From Prolixibacteraceae bacterium UBA6029 (GTDB lineage: Bacteria; Bacteroidota; Bacteroidia; Bacteroidales; Prolixibacteraceae), in NCBI GenBank assembly GCA_002429385.1, contig DIZL01000029.1, positions 124,001-188,000 of the forward strand: a DNA stretch of 64,000 nt, in the 5' to 3' direction. Position numbers and translations under genes: made by a program. The notes under the pieces were generated by a model. It worked only from the letters and a program-made list of their open reading frames with translations. It did no database searches and had not been told where the DNA came from. This document shows, one piece after another, positions 44,270 through 52,593 of the stretch; position 1 is the stretch's first letter, and the number at the start of each line of letters is the position of its first letter.

Positions 44270-44536
44270 CTTGGAATTAATTTTAGTACAAATATTAAGA
44301 AAGTGAACGCGACAAAGATAAATAATTCAGGATTAAACCAGTCAAAAAAGTGAATAACCAGGGAAATCACTTCTGGAAAAGGAGAATTATTTGCTGATTA
44401 AATATTTAGGTGTTTCATTTTAACTCGATGAATCATACACCAGGATTTCCTTTCAAAATGCCTGTTTGCGAAAAGGCCATCCGTTAGGGTGACTAAACGC
44501 AGGAATGCCTCCTTAAGCCGGCCTACGTTTGGGCAG

Positions 44537-44641
44537 GGATTGAGAAAGGATTGAGTAGGGATTCCTTTGGTATATCTGTACTATGACTGATCTATAACTA
44601 TACTAAAACCGAAATTTTAGTACAGTTACAAATCAATCATA
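44537..44641. repeat. 11-mer-based hairpin in the purL/CoA-transferase gap
   Basis: 44537-44566 holds three 11-nt units (GGGATTGAGAA, AGGATTGAGTA, GGGATTCCTTT). Downstream, 44584-44610 and 44615-44641 are inverse complements at about 22 of 27 positions around a 4-nt loop. The rest of the 862-nt divergent gap (44270-45131) has no supported gene; a 63-codon frame at 44648 is not convincing. Confidence 0.65.
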
Positions 44642-45066
44642 GATTAATTGATCCGAAGCGAATACGACGCAATCCCCAACCGGAACCATTCCTTGTACAT
44701 TGAAAGCAGTTTCATTGCTTTCTTGAAGAAAATCTTAATGGATAGAGAATTGGTGTCCGGAGTCAATGGCTTAACTCTGAATATTTTCGTCAGAATCTGG
44801 CATGAACACCGTCAAAGGTTAAAGATAAAAAATTTGTAGTAAAAAAACAAACCTGGATAACCATTCAATTCCCCAAATAGGAAGAATGCAAACCAAAGGG
44901 ATTGTATTGCCCATCTTCCCTGCAAACGAAGTGAATTTCCAGGGAATCAACATATCCATATCTCTATATATTTAGGTGTACATCAACGAGAAAGGCATTT
45001 CTTAACAAAAAATTCACAAACCATGCTCTTTTACACAGATACCTTCAAATAGGATTTGATTCAACT

Positions 45067-45094
45067 TTTGAAGAAATATTTATAGATATATTTG
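45067..45094 (+). promoter_or_regulatory. Candidate promoter for the CoA-transferase gene
   Basis: TATATTTG (45087-45094) is a -7 match with TTTG (45067-45070) 16 nt upstream, a little closer than typical. It is 37 nt before the ATG. Confidence 0.45.
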
Positions 45095-45131
45095 CCGCGT
45101 TTTTAAAAGCATTTCATTCAAAATCACATTT

Positions 45132-46451
45132 ATGAAACAAATTAAATATGTATCTCCTCAGGAAGCAGTAAAAGTTATCAAATCGGGTGACCGGGTTCAT
45201 TTGAGTTCAGTTGCCGTAACACCGCATACCCTGATTAAACCACTGGTAGAGCGTGGGCGGAACGGAGAACTGTATGATGTTAAAGTTCAACACATTCACA
45301 TTGAAGGGAAAGTTGACTATGCAGATCCTGAATTTGAAGGAATTTTTCAGAGCGAACAATTCTTTGTCGCCGGAAATATGCGCAAGCAAACACAGGCTGG
45401 TTATGCCGATTATGTGCCGGTATTTTTAAGTGAAACACAAAAATTAATTCGTGAAGGATATCTTCATGTGAACGTGGCCATGATTATGGTTTCACCTCCG
45501 GATAATCATGGATTCGTGTCTCTTGGAACTTCAGTTGATGCAACCCTGGCAGCAGTCGAATGTGCTGATGTAGTAATAGCAGCGGTAAATCCTAATGTGC
45601 CGCGCTGTTGGGGAGATGCGATGATTCATGTGGATCAGATTGATATTTTTGTTGAAGATGATATTAAATTATATACTCACGGATTTGCACCTTTGACTGA
45701 GGATGAGATTAAACTTGGTAAAAATGTTGCTGCCCTGATTGATGATGGGGCATGTTTGCAAATGGGTATAGGTGGTATACCAAATGCTGTTCTTGCTCAG
45801 TTGGGAAACCATAAGGATTTAGGCGTACATACAGAAATGTTCTCTGATGGCATTCTTCCTTTAGTTGAAAAAGGCATCGTAACAGGAAAGCACAAGAGTA
45901 TTGATAAAGGTAAAATGGTCGCATCCTTCCTGATGGGATCGCAGGTATTGTATGATTTTGTTCACGATAATCCACGTGTGGCCATGATGGATGTTGCTCA
46001 TACCAATAGTGTAGCTGTTATCCGCAAACTGGATAAAGTAACCGCAATCAATTCTGCGCTTGCCATTGACATTACCGGCCAGATTTGTGCTGATTCAATC
46101 GGAACAAAGCATTATTCCGGTGTGGGCGGACAAATCGACTTCATTCGTGGAGCCGGTTATTCAAAAGGAGGAAAACCAATCATTGCGATACCTTCAGTAA
46201 CGGCAAAAGGTGTTTCGAAGATTTGCCCAACCCTTATTGAAGGATCCGGGGTAGTAAGTACCCGTGCCAATATTCATTGGGTTGTTACAGAATTTGGTGC
46301 AGTCAACCTGTATGGAAAAACACTTCAGGAAAGGGCACGGTTGTTAACTTCAATCGCACATCCTGCCCATCGGGAAACACTGGATAAAGCAGCATTTGAA
46401 CGTTATGGATCACATTTTCATTTTGTAAAGGATAGCAGCAAACTTTTATAA
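45132..46451 (+). CDS. Acetyl-CoA hydrolase/transferase-family CoA transferase
   Basis: A 439-aa family I CoA transferase of the 4-hydroxybutyrate/succinate/propionate type. 'GIGGIPNAVLAQLG' and 'GVGGQIDFIRGAGYSKGG' are the CoA-binding and oxyanion loops; the catalytic glutamate should be Glu235 in 'GVHTEMFSDG'. Being just upstream of methylmalonyl-CoA epimerase and carboxyltransferase genes, transfer of CoA between propionyl-CoA and succinate is a likely role, but 4-hydroxybutyrate or acetate cannot be excluded. There is a gap of 296 nt with its own -7 motif before the next gene, so it may be a separate transcript. Confidence 0.9.
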   Translation: MKQIKYVSPQEAVKVIKSGDRVHLSSVAVTPHTLIKPLVERGRNGELYDVKVQHIHIEGKVDYADPEFEGIFQSEQFFVAGNMRKQTQAGYADYVPVFLSETQKLIREGYLHVNVAMIMVSPPDNHGFVSLGTSVDATLAAVECADVVIAAVNPNVPRCWGDAMIHVDQIDIFVEDDIKLYTHGFAPLTEDEIKLGKNVAALIDDGACLQMGIGGIPNAVLAQLGNHKDLGVHTEMFSDGILPLVEKGIVTGKHKSIDKGKMVASFLMGSQVLYDFVHDNPRVAMMDVAHTNSVAVIRKLDKVTAINSALAIDITGQICADSIGTKHYSGVGGQIDFIRGAGYSKGGKPIIAIPSVTAKGVSKICPTLIEGSGVVSTRANIHWVVTEFGAVNLYGKTLQERARLLTSIAHPAHRETLDKAAFERYGSHFHFVKDSSKLL

Positions 46452-46675
46452 CAGAAATTACCAGGAGGCGGGATTTATCCTGCCTCTTGTCTTTACAATT
46501 ATTTAACATTGCACAAGGAAGCTTTAATTTGACCAACATATTAAATGGTCAGAAAAGGCTGTTAACCAGAAGAATTCACTATCGATGAAATAGATTTTAA
46601 CACTTGCTGCTGCAAAACACACGCACCATTTTTCGAATAATTGAGCAAATGGTTAAAAAAGATTTATTGTAAACG

Positions 46676-46683
46676 TACTTTTG
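46676..46683 (+). promoter_or_regulatory. Candidate -7 element for the mce-mmdA unit
   Basis: TACTTTTG matches TAnnTTTG, 64 nt before the epimerase ATG. No TTTG is found at the right -33 distance. Confidence 0.35.
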
Positions 46684-46747
46684 CGGCGCAAGAGCATTTA
46701 ACTATTGAAAACAATATTTTTCTTATCATATCAAATACTTACACAAA

Positions 46748-47152
46748 ATGGAAATATCACATATTGAACACATTGGAATAGCAGTTGCCAGTCTGGAAGA
46801 AGCAATTCTATATTACGAAGGTGTTTTAGGCATGAAATGTTATGCCGTTGAAGAAGTGCCTGATCAGAAAGTTAAAACCGCCTTCTTCAAAGTTGGACAA
46901 ACCAAGATCGAGCTATTGGAGTCAACAGACCCTGAAGGACCAATTGGCAAATTCCTTGAAAAAAAGGGTCCAGGTGTTCACCATCTCGCTTTTGCCGTTG
47001 ATAACGTTAACGAGGCATTAAGCGATGTCGCAACAAAAGGTGTTCAGCTGATCGACAAAACCAGCCGTAAAGGCGCTGAAGGATTGAATATCGGATTTCT
47101 TCACCCTAAATCAACACTTGGTGTATTGACTGAACTTTGTTCTGATAAATAA
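46748..47152 (+). CDS. mce: Methylmalonyl-CoA epimerase
   Basis: A 134-aa vicinal-oxygen-chelate protein. Metal ligands: His8 in 'IEHIGIAV', the histidine in 'GVHHLAFAV' and the glutamate in 'LGVLTELC'. It interconverts (2R)- and (2S)-methylmalonyl-CoA, linking methylmalonyl-CoA mutase to the carboxyltransferase. It is 27 nt upstream of mmdA and opens the four-gene unit. Confidence 0.96.
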   Translation: MEISHIEHIGIAVASLEEAILYYEGVLGMKCYAVEEVPDQKVKTAFFKVGQTKIELLESTDPEGPIGKFLEKKGPGVHHLAFAVDNVNEALSDVATKGVQLIDKTSRKGAEGLNIGFLHPKSTLGVLTELCSDK

Positions 47153-47179
47153 ACTAAATAATCCATCTTCCTGTATCCC

Positions 47180-48739
47180 ATGAATAATCAAGAAAAAATA
47201 AAACAACTCATAGACCTTCGTGTTGAAGCAAAACTCGGAGGAGGAGAAAAAAGAATTGACGCCCAACATCAAAAGGGCAAGAATACTGCCCGTGAACGGA
47301 TCTCGATGTTATTGGACGAAGGTAGTTTTGAAGAGTACGACATGTTCGTAACCCACCGTTGTGACAACTTCGGCATGGAAAAGACCAAAATTCTGGGCGA
47401 CGGTGTTGTTACTGGTCAGGGAACAATTGACGGTCGTGTAGTCTATGTGTATGCACAGGATTTTACGGTATTCGGTGGTTCTTTGTCCGAAACTTATGCA
47501 CTGAAAATCTGCAAGGTAATGGATATGGCCATGAAAGTCGGCGCTCCCGTTATCGGCATCAATGACTCCGGCGGTGCCCGTATTCAGGAAGGCGTAACTG
47601 CCCTGGCTGGTTATTCCGAAATTTTCCAACGCAATATATTGGCTTCAGGAGTGATCCCCCAGATATCAGCTGTTTTTGGTCCTTGTGCAGGTGGTGCAGT
47701 TTATTCACCAGCTTTGACTGACTTCATTCTGATGACAAAAGATACCTCTTACATGTTTGTAACTGGTCCTAAAGTAGTAAAAACAGTTACCGGTGAAATT
47801 GTGACTGATGAACAACTTGGAGGAGCCTCTGTTCATGGTTCTAAATCAGGTGTTACACATTTTGTTGCTGAAAACGAAGTTGAAGGGATTTTACTGATCC
47901 GCAAACTGTTAAGTTATCTTCCCCAGAATAATCTGGAAGATGCTCCTTTAGTCCCCTGCAAGGATCCGATCACTCGTCTGGAAGATTCATTAAATACAGT
48001 TATTCCTGAAAATCCAAACAAACCGTATGATGTTAAAGACGTTATTCATGCGATTGTTGATCAAGGTGAGTTTCTGGAAGTTCACCGTAACTACGCCCAG
48101 AATATTGTTGTAGGTTTTGCACGATTTGATGGTGCCTCAACTGGTATAGTTGCCAATCAACCTAATTATCTGGCAGGAGTACTCGACATCAATGCTTCAC
48201 GCAAGGCTGCCCGCTTTGTTCGTTTCTGCGATGCTTTCAATATTCCTATTGTTACTCTGGTCGATGTGCCTGGATTCTTACCTGGAACAACGCAGGAATA
48301 CGGTGGAATTATTACCCATGGCGCTAAATTACTTTATGCCTATGGGGAAGCTACCGTTCCAAAAGTAACAGTGATCTTGCGCAAAGCCTATGGCGGAGCA
48401 TATTGTGTTATGAGTTCCAAGCACCTGCGCGGCGATATAAATTACTCATGGCCATCCGGGGAAATTGCCGTGATGGGACCCAAAGGCGCCATTGAAGTGC
48501 TTCGACACAAAAAGATAGAAGCCATTGAAGATGAATCTGAACGTGCTGCGTATGTTGTGCAGGCAGAAGCCGATTACAAAGAAAAATTTGCCAATCCTTA
48601 CAATGCTGCCCGTTATGGATATATTGACGATATTATCGAACCACGTAATACCCGCTTCAGGATAATCAGGGCATTACAAAGTTTGGCTACGAAAAAGGTG
48701 CTAAACCTTCCGAAGAAACATTCCAACTTACCACTATAA
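47180..48739 (+). CDS. mmdA: Methylmalonyl-CoA decarboxylase/propionyl-CoA carboxylase carboxyltransferase (alpha/beta) subunit
   Basis: A 519-aa acyl-CoA carboxyltransferase. 'INDSGGARIQEGVTALAGY' (first oxyanion region), 'GPCAGGAVYSPALTDF' and 'VPGFLPGTTQEYGGII' with 'KAYGGAYCVMSSKHL' are typical of the PccB/MmdA group. It moves the carboxyl group between methylmalonyl-CoA and the biotin carrier encoded by the third downstream gene. The stop overlaps the next start by one base (TAATG). No biotin carboxylase (PccA) is in the window. Confidence 0.95.
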   Translation: MNNQEKIKQLIDLRVEAKLGGGEKRIDAQHQKGKNTARERISMLLDEGSFEEYDMFVTHRCDNFGMEKTKILGDGVVTGQGTIDGRVVYVYAQDFTVFGGSLSETYALKICKVMDMAMKVGAPVIGINDSGGARIQEGVTALAGYSEIFQRNILASGVIPQISAVFGPCAGGAVYSPALTDFILMTKDTSYMFVTGPKVVKTVTGEIVTDEQLGGASVHGSKSGVTHFVAENEVEGILLIRKLLSYLPQNNLEDAPLVPCKDPITRLEDSLNTVIPENPNKPYDVKDVIHAIVDQGEFLEVHRNYAQNIVVGFARFDGASTGIVANQPNYLAGVLDINASRKAARFVRFCDAFNIPIVTLVDVPGFLPGTTQEYGGIITHGAKLLYAYGEATVPKVTVILRKAYGGAYCVMSSKHLRGDINYSWPSGEIAVMGPKGAIEVLRHKKIEAIEDESERAAYVVQAEADYKEKFANPYNAARYGYIDDIIEPRNTRFRIIRALQSLATKKVLNLPKKHSNLPL

Positions 48740-48981
48740 TGATGAAATTCTTTTCTTTTCTAACCAGTAAAAAGGTCGCAAGTCCGAACCAGTTATTGGT
48801 ACAAGCTAAAAAGAATAGTGATGTAGCCGGGGAAGAAGCCGCTGCAATAGCATTAGCTATTCATATGTACAAGAGAGAACTGCATGATATCGAAAGTTTA
48901 ACAATTACGTTGAAGAAGGTATCCAGGATCTATTCTCCCTGGAGTTCGAAAATTTATACTATACGCCAAAATCCCAGATAA
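48739..48981 (+). CDS. OadG-like small protein without its membrane anchor
   Basis: An 80-aa protein. The C-terminal part ('EEAAAIALAIHMYKRELHD' and 'VSRIYSPWSSKIYTIRQNP') matches the C-terminal tail of Bacteroidota gamma-type subunits of sodium-pumping decarboxylases (OadG-like). The usual N-terminal TM helix is missing: residues 1-30 are polar ('FFSFLTSKKVASPNQLLVQA'). It probably still binds the carboxyltransferase or carrier. Start at 48739 overlaps the mmdA stop; 48742 is also possible. Confidence 0.72.
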   Translation: MMKFFSFLTSKKVASPNQLLVQAKKNSDVAGEEAAAIALAIHMYKRELHDIESLTITLKKVSRIYSPWSSKIYTIRQNPR

Positions 48982-48990
48982 TCAAACAGT

Positions 48991-49431
48991 ATGAAAAAAT
49001 ATTCTTTTAAAATAAATGGTAACGAATACGATGTTGCAGTCAAAAATGTTGACGACAATGTTGCTGACGTTGAAGTCAACGGTACGAAGTATTCTGTCGA
49101 GTTCGACCGGGCAATTGAATCGACCAAAACACCTAAATTAATTCGGGAACAGGTTGTTCCATCGACCGATATTACACCGTCGCAACAAAAAACCAGCTCA
49201 CCTTCGGCGCCTAAAGGTGCAGGCTTTGTGAAATCACCGCTCCCGGGAACCATTCTGAATGTCCATGTTACAGTAGGTGATATAGTCAGGTCCGGGGACA
49301 AATTGATTACCCTGGAAGCTATGAAGATGGAAAATGTCATCAATTCGGATAAAAGTGGTAAGGTTGTTTCGGTTAATTTCAAAAAGGGTGATTCTGTTAT
49401 GGAAGGAGATATCCTGATAGAAATCGGTTAA
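48991..49431 (+). CDS. Biotin carboxyl-carrier protein of the methylmalonyl-CoA system
   Basis: A 146-aa protein with an N-terminal beta-rich part ('KKYSFKINGNEYDVAVKNV'), a Pro/Ser/Gln linker (about 55-75) and a biotinyl domain with 'LEAMKMENVINSD', in which Lys112 would carry biotin. It completes the mce-mmdA-OadG-like-carrier unit and ends at a terminator. The oadB/mmdB membrane subunit that often follows in Bacteroidota is not here. Confidence 0.93.
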   Translation: MKKYSFKINGNEYDVAVKNVDDNVADVEVNGTKYSVEFDRAIESTKTPKLIREQVVPSTDITPSQQKTSSPSAPKGAGFVKSPLPGTILNVHVTVGDIVRSGDKLITLEAMKMENVINSDKSGKVVSVNFKKGDSVMEGDILIEIG

Positions 49432-49450
49432 TAATAAAGTCGCTATAATA

Positions 49451-49490
49451 AAAAAGGTGAATTCCTGAGTACACAGGGATTCACCTTTTT
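49451..49490 (+). terminator. Rho-independent terminator after the carrier gene
   Basis: AAAAGGTGAATTCCTG (49452-49467) pairs with CAGGGATTCACCTTTT (49474-49489) around a 6-nt loop, with one G-T pair. It lies between convergent units. Confidence 0.9.
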
Positions 49491-49533
49491 AGATCCTATA
49501 AACAGCAACTATTGTAATCAATTATTCACTATA

Positions 49534-51231
49534 CTATTTCTTTAAATCGTAATAATTAATACCCTTCAGTGCCTGAACGTTCTCAGGATCCAATTCAAGA
49601 AGCTTCTTAAAGTAATCGATCGCGTTTGCTTTATCTTCCTTCATAAAGTAATAGAATCCGAGATAGGAATAAGCTTCAATAATTTCCTTTTTATATTTCA
49701 CCGTATCCGTTAACAATATAGTCAGGGCTTTCTCGTAAAATGGTTTCGCCAGGCCTAAGGTAGTCTCTTTATCTATTTCTGAATTGACTCTGGCTCTCAT
49801 GATTGAACCCAGGTGCGAAGTTGGCACCAAAGTTTCAACCTTGGCAAATAACGAATCGGCCGCAGTATAATATTTCAGTTGTTTTAATGAATCGGCTTTC
49901 AATTTCATGCTCATAAGAGTGTCAATCTTTAAAGCAGTAGTCTTTGTCTTGGCTACATCAATCTTTGCAGTATCCTTCTTTACATTCAGATTTTTCCCGG
50001 TAATATAATATGCTCTACCTAAATTGTAATAATCCAGGGGTTGTTGATTTGGTTTCCTTTTCAGGTAGTCACGGCTGTATTGAAGCCCCTGATCGTATTT
50101 TTTTAACTTGTTGCTTGATTTTGCAAGTTCATCATAAATCTGGAATTGAGTGGAATCTTTTTTCAGGGCAAGCAGATAGTTGACGATTGCCAGTGAATCT
50201 TTTCCTGAAGCGCTTAGCATTTTCCCGTAATAGGAGAGGTCATCAGTCATTACTTTATCCGATGGGATCAGCGTGAAAAACTTATCCATGATACTTTTAC
50301 CATTGATATAATCTTTTTGTTCGTAGCTAATATATCCCAACAATCGAAGTGGGACATAGTCGTTGGGATTTTGGCGGATAAGCTTGTCCATTAATTGGCG
50401 GGCTTGCGGATATTGCTTATCGAAGAACAAACTGTATGCATAATGAGTGACATCATTATCAGTCGGTACATTTTTAAAATAAATGGCAAAGTTCTTTGCC
50501 GCATCGGCATATTTCTGATTGCCGTAATACAATTCACCCAGATATTTATAGGCGATCCAATAATTTGGGTTAATAACTACCACCTTATTGATGTATTCAA
50601 TAGCCTGAGGAAAATTCCTTGCGGCAGCCATAATAGCAGATTGTGCGAAATAGGCTTCGAACAGGTTTGGATTAAAATAGATGGCCTGCTCAAATTGCAG
50701 CGATGCTGCGCCGGTATTGCTTCTGTCCACTTCAATTTGCCCGTTCAGGTAATAGGCTGAGGCATTTTTCGAATCAACTCCTATCGCCATATCAATATAG
50801 CGTTTGGCATCATCAAGTTTTTTTGGAGTTTGCGAGTAATAATAATTTGCTATTGCAATTATGGCAGTTGCATCCTTTTTCGATTTCTTAACCGCATCTT
50901 TAAAGTAATTTTCTGCATCAGCAGGAGCCGATAGCATACTAACTTTACCCATACCTGCATAATTGCCTGCGTAAGAAGAACTGGCATCAAGTCCTTTCAG
51001 ATAGCTTATTTTTGCTGAGTCTGTCTTGCCGGTGAAATAATAACATTCCCCTAAACCGTATAATGCAGCTGCATTTTTCGGATTAGTGTTCACTAATGTC
51101 GAAAAGATTTTCTTTGCTCCACTATAGTCCTTTTTATCCAGTTTTGAGAAGCCATCCGATTCTGATTGGGCGCTTACAAGCTTTACCCCTAAAGCAATCA
51201 GAACTATAAATAATGTCAGTTTCAGTTTCAT
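49534..51231 (-). CDS. Tetratricopeptide-repeat protein of the TonB/Exb operon
   Basis: A 565-aa exported protein with a signal peptide ending near 'KLVSAQ'. It is built almost wholly of TPR units (for example 'AALYGLGECYYFTGKTDSAK', 'YWIAYKYLGELYYGNQKYAD', 'IEAYSYLGFYYFMKEDKAN'). It is the last gene of the ExbB-ExbD-ExbD-TonB-PstS-like cluster and starts 3 nt after the PstS-like gene. This TPR protein is a regular member of that Bacteroidota operon; a scaffolding role in the periplasm is inferred. Confidence 0.9.
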   Translation of the reverse strand: MKLKLTLFIVLIALGVKLVSAQSESDGFSKLDKKDYSGAKKIFSTLVNTNPKNAAALYGLGECYYFTGKTDSAKISYLKGLDASSSYAGNYAGMGKVSMLSAPADAENYFKDAVKKSKKDATAIIAIANYYYSQTPKKLDDAKRYIDMAIGVDSKNASAYYLNGQIEVDRSNTGAASLQFEQAIYFNPNLFEAYFAQSAIMAAARNFPQAIEYINKVVVINPNYWIAYKYLGELYYGNQKYADAAKNFAIYFKNVPTDNDVTHYAYSLFFDKQYPQARQLMDKLIRQNPNDYVPLRLLGYISYEQKDYINGKSIMDKFFTLIPSDKVMTDDLSYYGKMLSASGKDSLAIVNYLLALKKDSTQFQIYDELAKSSNKLKKYDQGLQYSRDYLKRKPNQQPLDYYNLGRAYYITGKNLNVKKDTAKIDVAKTKTTALKIDTLMSMKLKADSLKQLKYYTAADSLFAKVETLVPTSHLGSIMRARVNSEIDKETTLGLAKPFYEKALTILLTDTVKYKKEIIEAYSYLGFYYFMKEDKANAIDYFKKLLELDPENVQALKGINYYDLKK

Positions 51232-51234
51232 TTA

Positions 51235-52158
51235 TTATTCTTTATTAATATTTACAAGTCGTTGAAAATCATGTTCAGGCTTTAATCCCATACGATAGAT
51301 TATCTTTTGACCTCTGTCACTCGTCAATTGTGCAAGAAATCCGCGGGCAAGGCTTGCGGATGGGTCAGTATAGATAGCATAAACCTTTCGAATTAAAGGA
51401 TAGCGCAAATTATACATGTTATACAACGAAGGCGTATAACTATTGGTACTATCCGCAATCGCTGCTTTTGAAACAGCAACGAAACTTACTTTTCTAAGGT
51501 TAGCCTGAACAGCCAGATTTTCATTTTCACTCAGCCAGTTTAACCCAACAAATCCTATGCCATTTGCATCGGATGCAATACCGTCAATCAATTTTTCGCT
51601 GCTTCCTGAGAAACTTACCTTTCCGGTAATTTTATTATTCAAATGTAGTGAATCATTGAGTGACCTGATAATTCCTGATGATTCAGAATCGAAAAATTGT
51701 TGAATACTTCCCACCTTTCCTGAATTTTCAATTTGGTTCCAGTCAGAAATATCACCCGAGAGTATCCGGGCAATTTGTTTAGTGGTTAATGTTTTTGTAT
51801 TGTTTCCTGCATTTACGATTACTGCTACTGCATCATAGGCAATTGGAATCGATTCAGGAACAATATTTATACTTTTTAAATACTCATTTTCTTTTTTATT
51901 CAAAGGTCTGGTAACAATTGCCAGACGAATTTTTTCCTTAAGCAATAGATTGATTGCATCATATTCCGTAACATATTGGCATTCGATCGAAGCATAATGA
52001 TAGAAACTTTGAAATATATTCACTTCTGCATCGATCATTGGCTTTAAGGCCTCGTCTGCAGCTATGGTTCCATGTCCGGTCAGCATTGTTTCCGGTATTG
52101 CCTTTTGGGTATGATGACAACCCGAATTGAGAACGCATATAGAGAGAACAATCAGCAT
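51235..52158 (-). CDS. PstS-like phosphate-binding-fold lipoprotein
   Basis: The start is placed at ATG 52158, giving a lipoprotein signal 'LIVLSICVLNSGCHH'. The same frame stays open upstream through the heptamer repeat up to an ATG at 52296, which would add 46 low-complexity residues rich in E/D/R/K/P. The 307-aa mature frame has the periplasmic binding-protein type II fold of PstS ('GHGTIAADEALKPMIDAEV', 'AYDAVAVIVNAGNN', 'SDWNQIE'). No PstABC genes are adjacent, as is usual for this TonB-cluster member, so it may have a sensory or TonB-linked role rather than phosphate transport. Confidence 0.85.
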   Translation of the reverse strand: MLIVLSICVLNSGCHHTQKAIPETMLTGHGTIAADEALKPMIDAEVNIFQSFYHYASIECQYVTEYDAINLLLKEKIRLAIVTRPLNKKENEYLKSINIVPESIPIAYDAVAVIVNAGNNTKTLTTKQIARILSGDISDWNQIENSGKVGSIQQFFDSESSGIIRSLNDSLHLNNKITGKVSFSGSSEKLIDGIASDANGIGFVGLNWLSENENLAVQANLRKVSFVAVSKAAIADSTNSYTPSLYNMYNLRYPLIRKVYAIYTDPSASLARGFLAQLTSDRGQKIIYRMGLKPEHDFQRLVNINKE

Positions 52159-52284
52159 AAAACGGGAGACAGGAGACAGAAGACGGGAAAAGGGAAAAGG
52201 GAGACGGAAGTTAGTCTTCGGTTTTCGGACTTCGGTTTTTGGACTTCTGTCTTCGGTGTCCGGTCTTCGATCTTCGGACTTCGA
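52159..52284. repeat. Heptamer palindrome K (18 units) between the small membrane protein and PstS-like genes
   Basis: 18 consecutive heptamers. Units at 52159-52207 are of the type GAGACGG/GAAAAGG. The centre is AAGTTAG (52208-52214). Units at 52215-52284 are of the type TCTTCGG. The two halves are roughly complementary. The block shares its centre (52201-52221) with element L 340 nt away. It lacks stop codons in the minus frame of the downstream gene and could be translated. Confidence 0.85.
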
Positions 52285-52285
52285 T

Positions 52286-52504
52286 TTAAATCTCATTCTG
52301 TTCTTCTTTTTCTTTTTGATAAGCCCTGTACCCTCTGTATCCCCTGAATAGTCCATATATAATGACAAAAACAGCAAATACAGAAAGACTAATGTCTGGT
52401 ATCTTCTGCCAAACTAAATATTTTAGCAGCAGTATGATACCAGACGTTAAGTACAAAACTACTATTAATAAACTGTATAAAATCTTAGAAATTTTCCAAT
52501 TCAT
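52286..52504 (-). CDS. Small two-TM membrane protein of the TonB/Exb operon
   Basis: A 72-aa protein with two hydrophobic helices (about 8-30 and 37-55), the second ending in a basic, Tyr/Arg/Gly-rich tail ('GLFRGYRGYRAYQKEKEE'). Such a small protein between tonB and the PstS-like gene is frequent in Bacteroidota and is sometimes labelled a C4-dicarboxylate-transport-like protein; its function is unknown. It is flanked on both sides by the related heptamer palindromes K and L. Confidence 0.75.
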   Translation of the reverse strand: MNWKISKILYSLLIVVLYLTSGIILLLKYLVWQKIPDISLSVFAVFVIIYGLFRGYRGYRAYQKEKEEQNEI

Positions 52505-52516
52505 TTTTTAAATCAG

Positions 52517-52593
52517 CTTAAGACGGAAGTCAAAAGATGGGAGACGGAAGTTGGTCTTCGGTCTTCGGTCTTCAGTCTCCAGTCTTCGGTCTA
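52517..52593. repeat. Heptamer palindrome L between tonB and the small membrane protein
   Basis: 11 in-phase heptamers: CTTAAGA, CGGAAGT, CAAAAGA, TGGGAGA, CGGAAGT, TGGTCTT, CGGTCTT, CGGTCTT, CAGTCTC, CAGTCTT, CGGTCTA. The last unit includes the tonB stop codon. The centre GACGGAAGTTGGTCTTCGG (52542-52560) matches that of element K except for one base. Confidence 0.85.

Noticed and set aside
44648..44839. 63-codon plus-strand frame in the purL/CoA-transferase gap
   Set aside because: No family, no promoter-like motif, and it adjoins the hairpin; composition looks like non-coding AT-rich DNA.
52072..52351. Plus-strand open frames over the heptamer array K
   Set aside because: Stop-free heptamers keep several frames open at once; the peptides are periodic translations of the repeat.
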